In this document: positions 7,013 through 12,552 of the stretch, in pieces
Layout: each line of letters starts with the position of its first letter
Position numbering within the stretch: position 1 is the stretch's first letter
Source: Phoronis ovalis
Lineage: Eukaryota; Phoronida; Phoronidae
Reading direction: 5' to 3'
DNA length: 12,552 nt
NCBI GenBank assembly: GCA_028565635.1
Contig: JAOXYB010044137.1
Location: 1-12,552, forward strand
Notes under the pieces: model-generated
What the model was told of the DNA's origin: nothing
The model's database searches: none
The model's input: the letters and a program-made list of their open reading frames with translations, nothing else
Made by a program: the position numbers and the translations under genes

Positions 7013-8594
7013 CTAAAAGGAAACCAAGTAATAGTAGTATGCAGTAAGTCAAAATACACATAAAATAACTATTTCTTACAAGATCATCGGCCATATTGAT
7101 TATCTGGCATAAGACAACTAAATATCAAACCTTGATTCTGCTAGTGTATTAATGAGCACGTTTTCTCTCTTTGGTGTGATTTCACTCAAATTGTCAGAAA
7201 TCAGAGTTTTAAGATGTTTTTTATTAAAAAATGACGGGATTCTTTCGTGTGGGGGGAAAGCCTGCAAATTTCTGGGTCCAGTTTCCTCATAACACCACCA
7301 CCACATGGTCTACAATTAGCTACAGTATAACAGAAAGGTTTATTGGCCATACCAGCACAATGCAAGCTAGAGACATAAATATCTTGATTGTGACTGGAAT
7401 TTTTTTTCATTGGATTACAAGCAAGAAATAACAAAAAGATTTATTACTAATGAGATGGTTTGGAAAATTAATTGTCACAGTGTTCTAATGCTAATCTATG
7501 TAATCAAGGAAAGCAAAGTAGGTTTTTGGTGCTTTTCTATAATAATCCAGTAAGAAATTCAGTTTTTGTTAAACATTTTATTGAATTGTCCAAAAACTTT
7601 TTTTTATAAATTTAAAGGAATTAAAGGCATTTATTCTATTTTCTTCCCCTCACTTGTGGTTATTATAGGACTTCAAATTTGCATTAAAAATAACACAATA
7701 TAGAACAGGTGCCTTTAAATGTAAGATTTCACAAAAGATTCTATTAGAAACACAAGATAAGACATTAAATTATATCTAAATAGTTAAATTAAATTGCATT
7801 ACAGAGATATTACACCTTGCTTTCACCATGCGATATTGAGATACAGCCACAGTAAATTTCGGTAACTATCTTGTCATTAATAGTACTAGCTGAAGTGCCT
7901 GTCTATGACGGGTAGTACTTTCTATTCCTTATTTAAATTTCTTAGGAAGTAAATGCTGAACAAACAAATATATAATAGTTGACATCACTATGATGTTATT
8001 TTGTCTACATGCAACTACACAATAGCTGTCTTACATTACGATATTCAAAAAAAGAAGAGGTAAAATGGAGATTTAAAATCAGGAATAAAACATAAACCAA
8101 AATAACATATAATTTATAAAATTGAAAATCAGATGTTTCCGGTTATTAATTTTCATAACCTATTAAAATTCGTGGCGAGACATTATCCTGTCCTCAAAAC
8201 AATTGCGCTAGAAGTTACTAGATAAATTAAATACCAAGGGCGGAGAAATAATTAGGTGCCTATCTGTTGAGATAATGAAAGCGATCGATTGTTAGCCAGA
8301 TAATGGTGTTAAACTCACTTGTCAGTTAGTACAACACAGCACACAAGTATTTGGAAATAACCTAACGAAACAATAAAAAAAGATGGTTTTTGTTTCCCCT
8401 TAGTTACTGTTACCAGTGGGACAAAAGTTTGCACCTTTCATTTCAATGTCAATTGTATGTGTTTAGCCTGCACATATATTAAGGAATGAAGTACAAACTC
8501 AGAACATAATTATTTTTTCATTTGTAACTGTTGCCATTATTCAGATTTTTAAGTTTGTAACATATGGGATAGTTCATATTAATTTTATACTTAC
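7013..8594 (-). other. Intron between e3 and e4, with an unexplained cysteine-rich open frame
   Basis: A 1,582-nt phase 1 intron. At 7201-7434 a minus-strand frame of 77 codons contains SSLHCAGMANKPFCYTVANC and then RPCGGGVMRKLDPEIC. It is less AT-rich than its surroundings but has no matching splice sites in phase with e3 and e4 and no family I recognise. It may be a remnant of a mobile element. The rest (7440-8590) is AT-rich and I see nothing structured in it. Confidence 0.5.
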
Positions 8595-8717
8595 TGCAAT
8601 TCAGTTCATCAGACATATCTGTGCAATCAGAATTAAATGGGCTATAGATACCACTGCATCTTGAATATTCTGGAGTACACTGGTTATTCCTACACTGGAA
8701 TTCCCCAGCACCACAGG
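8595..8717 (-). CDS. LDLa-array gene, exon e3 (module with longer Cys4-Cys5 loop)
   Basis: This exon encodes one LDLa module of 41 codons (123 nt, phase 1 on both sides), with acceptor tttttcag and donor TGCA|GTAAGT. The order is CGAGEFQC, NQC, SRC, SDC, LNC, with the calcium motif TDMSDE present. The usual Cys4-x5-Cys5 spacing (CDGxxDC) is replaced by ten residues, CSGIYSPFNSDC, an insertion in the loop that carries the first calcium ligands. The aspartate that normally follows Cys4 is a serine here. The single-residue linker to e4 is threonine (A|CG), giving C-T-C. The intron upstream is the longest in the window (2.3 kb) and carries most of the repeats. Confidence 0.9.
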
Positions 8718-8974
8718 CTGAAAAATATATTTTACTTCTTGAAAGAATTATGCAATATTATTAGCTGGGAATTTTTTGCTGATCAGAGTGTTAAGCTGTT
8801 ATTTCAAAGTGGGTAAATTTGTTACAAAAGGACAGCAAACACAATTTGCGAAACTTTGCTTTTATAAATATTAATGAGATTTTTTTAGGCGGCTATCAGA
8901 CATGCAGGATTTACAGAATTACTATAATTATTATTATTATTAATAGAAAATGGCCTTGCAATTCTTGTAGGTAA

Positions 8975-9038
8975 GGTCCTCATATAGATTAGGAATCATG
9001 CCTTATGGTCCTCATATAGATTAGGAATTATGCCTCGG
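8975..9038. repeat. Tandem duplication, period 32 bp
   Basis: GGTCCTCATATAGATTAGGA followed by atcatgccttat is repeated at once as GGTCCTCATATAGATTAGGA followed by attatgcctcgg. The two copies (8975-9006 and 9007-9038) differ by only a few bases, so the duplication is recent. The flanks are AT-rich, with a short ATT run just upstream (8928-8942). Confidence 0.85.
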
Positions 9039-9039
9039 A

Positions 9040-9703
9040 ATTAGTGCCTGGGTTAAATGCTAGGTACCACCACCGAGAAGGTGTTTAACGTACAACTATG
9101 CAGCAGGCATGAAATGTATGATATTGACAATAAAAATTGCTGAAGATCAGAACGTAAGTAATCTAATAAACATGGTTACACACCGATAGTGGTGCATGCC
9201 TAGATGTAATAACAGTGAGAAAAATCGACTCCTTTCTTTTAGTAGTATAGATTCACACACAAATGACTCCTCGTTTCTAAAATAGCAGCGTATCGAGATA
9301 TATTGAGATGTGCATATATTTCAACTTATGTTTTAGCAATTAAAATGATGAGATAGATAATTATATAAAAGCAAACATTTTTTAACAGGTTACTACCTTT
9401 AAACTTTACAAATCAAGAGATAAATTATATTAAAAATTTTGTTTAAGTTTCAAAAAATATATATCAAAAACACCTCCACCTACAAACTTACAAGTTTTAC
9501 TGTACATATGCAATCTACAAAAAACTTAGTTTGCCACAGATTTTTAAGATTTTGTTTTTTTCAAAAGTTTTTGAAATTTAAGGATCAGGTTAAAATCAGC
9601 AAAATTGTAACCTTTAATTTAAGTGTTATAGTTTTTTAACAATTAAAATTTGAAAAACAAGTGTAACAAAATTTAACTTTAATTTTGAATTATCATTATG
9701 ATG
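9040..9703 (-). other. Intron between e2 and e3, AT-rich part
   Basis: No exon-like frame and no clear repeat. The plus-strand open frame at 9439-9639 is a low-complexity AT-rich frame without recognisable domains. Confidence 0.55.
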
Positions 9704-9984
9704 TATAGCAGATTCCCTCCCGTATGTCTATCTATATTATATATAGCGGATTCCCTCCCGTATGTCTATCTATATTGTATAGCGGATTCCCTCCCATATG
9801 TCTATCTATATTATGTATAGAGGATTCCCTCCCGCACGTCTAACTATATTATGTATAGCGGATTTCCTCCCGAACGTCTATCTATATTATGTATAGCAGA
9901 TTCCCTCCCGAATGTCTATCTATATTACGTATAGCGGATTTCCTCCCACTCGTTTATCTATATTATGTATAGCGGATTCCCTCC
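9704..9984 (+). repeat. 38-bp tandem array upstream of a promoter block
   Basis: Seven full copies and one partial copy of a unit near TATAGCGGATTCCCTCCC followed by gtatgtctatctatattatg. Copies start at 9704, 9742, 9778, 9816, 9854, 9892, 9930 and 9968, so the period is 38 except for one copy of 36. The TCC(C)TCCC core is almost invariant, while the next four to five bases vary (gtatg, atatg, gcacg, gaacg, gaatg, actcg). The last copy runs directly into a TATA box, which suggests repeated enhancer elements of an LTR. Confidence 0.93.
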
Positions 9985-9994
9985 GCTGGTTGGC

Positions 9995-10030
9995 TATAAA
10001 TAGCCTGTGTCATTGTATTGTAATTCAGTT
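9995..10030 (+). promoter_or_regulatory. TATA box and initiator of an LTR-like promoter
   Basis: TATAAATAG at 9995-10003 is followed at the standard distance (A of the initiator at 10027, 32 bp from the first T) by TTCAGTTG, matching the arthropod-type initiator TCAGTT found in many Ty3/Gypsy-class LTRs. It directs plus-strand transcription, opposite to the LDLa gene. Confidence 0.7.
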
Positions 10031-10108
10031 GCTCGCTTACATTTGAACAATAAACTTCGTGTCGTTCTCATCAAGTATCACTCTTGTTTCTCGTCTTTTT
10101 ACGAACTA

Positions 10109-10146
10109 GTGCAGACTCAGCCACGGCCCTGAGCCAAAGTCTGCAC
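10109..10146. repeat. Hairpin with 9-bp perfect arms
   Basis: GTGCAGACT (10109-10117) is inverted as AGTCTGCAC (10138-10146), with an inner CTCAG/CTGAG pair around CCACGGCC. It is the most GC-rich point nearby and sits just after the LTR-like block. It could be part of U5, the end of another element, or a terminator-like structure. Confidence 0.6.
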
Positions 10147-10299
10147 TTCAAGTCTTTCATTATACAAGTATTTCCCAATATGGCCACTTATCATATCATA
10201 TTAAAATATTTTCAGTCTTTTGCTTTGTGGATTTGTAACTTTTGCAAAAAATACATATTTCTAAATGTTTATTTCTTTATTTTGATTAAAAATAAGAGA

Positions 10300-10972
10300 A
10301 GAGTGTTGTATAGTATATTTCCTGCGTCATCTTGAAATTTGTATATACCTTTTTAACGTTTTAGTGGAAAAAAGGTTGAAATATTTTTTATTAGCGTGAG
10401 TGATATAATGCTTAACAGGATTTCAAATTTCAGAATTTTTTAATGTTTTTTTTTTTTAAAGTTCCTGTTTTGCAAAATCCTCATTAAAGCTGATTGTAGA
10501 TCATAGTTTAACCACTGTGGATATTAACTGTAAGTAAGGAAACCAAGTATATATTGGTATGCTCACATGTAGCATTAATTGCATTCACACAATGAATGTG
10601 AGCAGGTTCTAATTCGATATTTATGCTTATCATTAATACCTGAAAGGATGAGTTCAAATATGACCATAATTTTTAGTGGTGTCTACAGAGATAATTAAAG
10701 GTCATATTCAAATGAGCAGTCTGATCCAATTGTGTTTGTCCATGTAGAGCGATTTTGAATACTTGGCAATGGAGAATTACAACATCATTTACGAAAAATA
10801 AACTTTAAAATAGCACATTAAAAATTATGAAGTTTTGAATTCTGTTAGGTTTTGTATCACTCACTGTGATAAAACATGTTTCAACCTTTTTTCCACTAAA
10901 ACGTTGAAAATGACATATGAATTTCAGGGTGACACAGGAGAGTGGGATATTCTATAACTTGAGTCTTTTTAA
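10300..10972. mobile_element. Large fold-back (long terminal inverted repeat) element
   Basis: The left arm (about 10300-10445) and right arm (about 10815-10972) are inverted copies over roughly 150 bp. A perfect 27-bp core containing CGTTTTAGTGGAAAAAAGG lies at 10355-10381 and inverted at 10879-10905. Similarity continues outward (GCGTCATCTTGAAATT against GTGTCACCCTGAAATT) and inward (GAGTGATA, TAACAG, TTTTTAATG). The centre holds further hairpins: TGCTCACAT at 10560-10568 with ATGTGAGCA at 10596-10604, and AATATGACC at 10657-10665 with GGTCATATT at 10700-10708. It is non-coding. Its right end lies about 20 nt from the e2 donor. No target duplication was identified. Confidence 0.8.
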
Positions 10973-10995
10973 AGCTTAAAAGCTGTTAGACTTAC

Positions 10996-11103
10996 TGCAG
11001 TTTGATTCATCACTGTTATCTCCACAGTTATCTGTACCATCACACACCTGGTAGGTATCAATACATACAGTATTATTGCACTGGTATCTATAACTGGAGC
11101 AAG
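10996..11103 (-). CDS. LDLa-array gene, exon e2
   Basis: This exon encodes one complete, canonical LDLa module of 36 codons (108 nt, phase 1 on both sides). The acceptor follows a long T tract (tttttttttag) and the donor is TGCA|GTAAGT. It reads CSSYRYQC, then TVC, QVCDG, DNC and DNSDESNC: six cysteines, the aromatic residue before Cys2 and an intact acidic calcium motif. The split codon A|CC gives threonine, linking it to e3 as C-T-C. A large fold-back element ends about 20-25 nt beyond its donor in the downstream intron. Extracellular calcium-dependent ligand binding is inferred from the family only. Confidence 0.92.
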
Positions 11104-11235
11104 CTAAAAAAAAAACAAAGTTTACTTACAACTATTTAACATTATATTGAGTTCACAGTTACTAGATTCATGTTAACTGACAAAAGATATATACCTGATA
11201 TAGAACCGGCACAAGAACATTTCTGCAAACAATTA

Positions 11236-11346
11236 CCTAGCTTGAATCTATTGACTTGGTATGCAAAAAATACTTTCATGGCTTAAGCTAGGTTACTTTA
11301 ACCAAGGATATATAAAACTCTCTTAGAGTTTTATATATCCTAGCTT
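11236..11346. repeat. Perfect hairpin with 17-bp arms plus alternating CCTAGCTT copies
   Basis: AGGATATATAAAACTCT (11305-11321) is followed after a 3-base loop (ctt) by its exact reverse complement (11325-11341). Next to it, CCTAGCTT occurs at 11236-11243, inverted at 11285-11292, and again at 11339-11346, so the right arm can also pair with a segment further left. A perfect 37-bp palindrome like this in an intron points to a recent event. Confidence 0.9.
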
Positions 11347-11429
11347 TAACAAGCAAGCACACTCATGTTCACTTGTTTTTTTTTGTTTGTGCATGGCTGC
11401 CCAGTTTTTAAACAAATGACAGCTATGGG

Positions 11430-12250
11430 AAAAACTATAACTTTAGAACAAATTTTGATAATTCTTTTTGGAAACTGCTGCTTTGAGGTGGCTAGTAATG
11501 TAGTAACTTAATCACATTTTATTCTTTGAGGTTAATTTTTGGTAGTTAAATGAAAAGAATATAAAAATATACATTTTTGGCATGACAATAACCTAGTAAG
11601 AAGATTATGAAAAAAATGACTTTAGTATATATGCTGCTCTTTAACATGATGATTATGTAATCAGCGTGGAGACCAATCTGGGGTGAAAGCTCAGCACTTT
11701 GTTCAAACAAATTTCCAAAAAATATAAGTCCAACATCATTGCAGGTATAAAGCTATAACAAAATTTACTTCCTACAGGGATCTCTAATATAATACCTCAG
11801 ATTTCTGAAATATCCATCCGTTTTGATTGGTCTGTTTTTAAAATTTGGGTGTCAGAAAAAAGCTAAAACTTTCTGGCAGTTCAATTTTGAAAGGTTATAA
11901 TTTCAGAATAAGCACAATCTGAGATGAGTTTAAGACATCTTTATGTCAAGTTATGTTTGACCAACTTTCAGCTTTATAATTTTATCTAGAGGAGTGTTGG
12001 AGCTTAATTTTTGCGAATGTTTACCCAAAGTGGTCACCTCACTGATTACAAAATCATGTGTCAGATAGGAAAAGTAAATTTTCTTATTCTTGGTACATTT
12101 CAAAAATGTATATTTTGCTATGTTAACCGTTCAAAAATTGACAAGAAGTTTATAGTTCCAAAAAAGTCACCATTTTAAGTTACATGCAAGATTTAAGATA
12201 CATGTAGCTTATTCATAGTTACTGTAACCATGCCAAAAAAATATTGGGAT
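11430..12250. mobile_element. Degenerate fold-back element
   Basis: Three nested inverted pairs share nearly the same centre. They are TTTTTGGAAACT near 11465 with AGTTCCAAAAAA at 12154-12165, a perfect 16-bp pair AAAATATACATTTTTG (11564-11579) with CAAAAATGTATATTTT (12101-12116), and TATAAAGCT (11746-11754) with AGCTTTATA (11970-11978). Weaker similarity flanks the 16-bp pair. No open frame of interest is inside. This fits an old long-inverted-repeat element filling most of the intron between e1 and e2; its ends are approximate. Confidence 0.5.
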
Positions 12251-12310
12251 CAACCAAAAAATAATTAAATCTCTGTCTTTACAATCACAGATTTACAGAA
12301 CAGTACTTAC

Positions 12311-12433
12311 AGCAGCCTAGTTCATCGCTCAGATCATCTGCAGGACAATCAAATTCGCCGCTACATCGCTGATAGGAATAAATACATGCCCCTGTAGCAC
12401 ATCGGAATTGATAATAGTCACTACAGGAATAGC
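12311..12433 (-). CDS. LDLa-array gene, exon e1 (first exon in window)
   Basis: This exon encodes one LDL-receptor class A module. On the minus strand it starts after the acceptor cttacag and ends at TGCT|GTAAGT; both introns are phase 1 and the exon is 123 nt (41 codons). The six cysteines are in the order expected for the family (YSC, FRC, GAC, QRC, FDC, LGC), and the calcium-site region reads DDLSDE. Family knowledge: LDLa modules are about 40 residues with three disulfides and one calcium held by acidic residues near the C-terminus, and they bind ligands outside the cell. The Cys5-Cys6 stretch is slightly longer than usual (PADDLSDELG). The last base T joins CT of e2 to give serine, so the modules are linked C-S-C. 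The gene continues upstream beyond the window; no start codon or signal peptide is visible. Confidence 0.9.
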
Positions 12434-12552
12434 CTGTAAGAATGAAAATAAAGAATCTGGATGATTAATTGCAGCAGCCTTGCTTAGAAACTGTGCCATA
12501 AAATTCCAAGATTAATAAAATCATTTAAAATAAGATTAATAAAATTAATATA
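12434..12552 (-). other. Start of the intron upstream of e1
   Basis: 119 nt of AT-rich sequence before the window edge. It provides the cttacag acceptor of e1 and shows nothing else. Confidence 0.6.

Larger units (their letters stand above)
9702..10108 (+). mobile_element. Probable solo LTR or LTR fragment
   Basis: The region combines a tandem enhancer-like array, a TATA box, an initiator and, 22 bp after the initiator, a poly(A) signal AATAAA (10049-10054) followed by a T/C-rich stretch. TATA plus AATAAA within 60 bp is the U3-R arrangement of an LTR. No gag, pol, primer-binding site or second copy is in the window, so it is a solo LTR or a fragment. The exact ends and target duplication could not be fixed; the start near TGTATAGC and the end before the hairpin at 10109 are guesses. 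Confidence 0.55.

Noticed and set aside
7231-7431. Plus-strand open frame of 66 codons.
   Set aside because: It is antisense to the cysteine-rich frame at 7201-7434, with no domain or splice context.
10084-10335. Plus-strand open frame of 83 codons after the LTR-like block.
   Set aside because: It starts within the probable U5 region, crosses the hairpin and enters the fold-back arm, is low in complexity and matches no retroelement protein.

Overview
The window looks like intronic and exonic DNA from an invertebrate metazoan. It is AT-rich, its exons are short and separated by introns of about 0.4 to 2.3 kb with GT/AG boundaries, and it holds a tRNA-derived SINE, MITE-like elements, an LTR-like promoter block and large fold-back repeats. 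No prokaryotic gene organisation is visible. The species cannot be named from the sequence. One gene is well supported. It lies on the minus strand and is incomplete at both ends. Eleven exons (numbered e1 to e11 in transcription order, from 12433 down to 1247) splice into one uninterrupted frame of about 486 codons. The product is an unbroken tandem array of LDL-receptor class A (LDLa) modules: twelve complete modules plus the first half of a thirteenth. No EGF, beta-propeller, CUB or protease domain is seen, so the parent protein could be an LRP-like receptor, a secreted or matrix protein, or a novel LDLa-only protein. No start codon, signal peptide or certain stop lies in the window. Almost every intron is phase 1 and falls in the single codon between the last cysteine of one module and the first cysteine of the next. 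Consecutive modules are therefore joined by one residue (C-X-C), which is much tighter than the linkers of LDLR. Exceptions to the simple one-module-one-exon plan are an e8/e9 boundary inside the calcium-binding SDE motif (phase 2), an enlarged module in e9, and e11, which holds two and a half modules and ends in a phase 0 donor. Layout from left to right: 1-240 is a less AT-rich patch, open on both strands, followed by a short palindrome; 273-1246 is non-coding or an intron, with a possible read-through tail of e11 at 1055-1246; e11 is at 1247-1515; e10 at 1915-2025; a MITE-like element at about 2333-2691; e9 at 3138-3310; e8 at 3851-3962; a minus-strand SINE at 4467-4748; e7 at 4784-4894; e6 at 5523-5633; e5 at 6081-6188; a second MITE-like element at about 6323-6668; e4 at 6902-7012; a long intron with an unexplained cysteine-rich open frame; e3 at 8595-8717; a 2.3 kb intron with a 38-bp tandem array, TATA/initiator/poly(A) block and a large fold-back element; e2 at 10996-11103; an intron with a perfect 17-bp-arm hairpin and a second, older fold-back; and e1 at 12311-12433. 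The mobile elements are all intronic, and two of them end within a few tens of bases of a splice donor of the LDLa gene.
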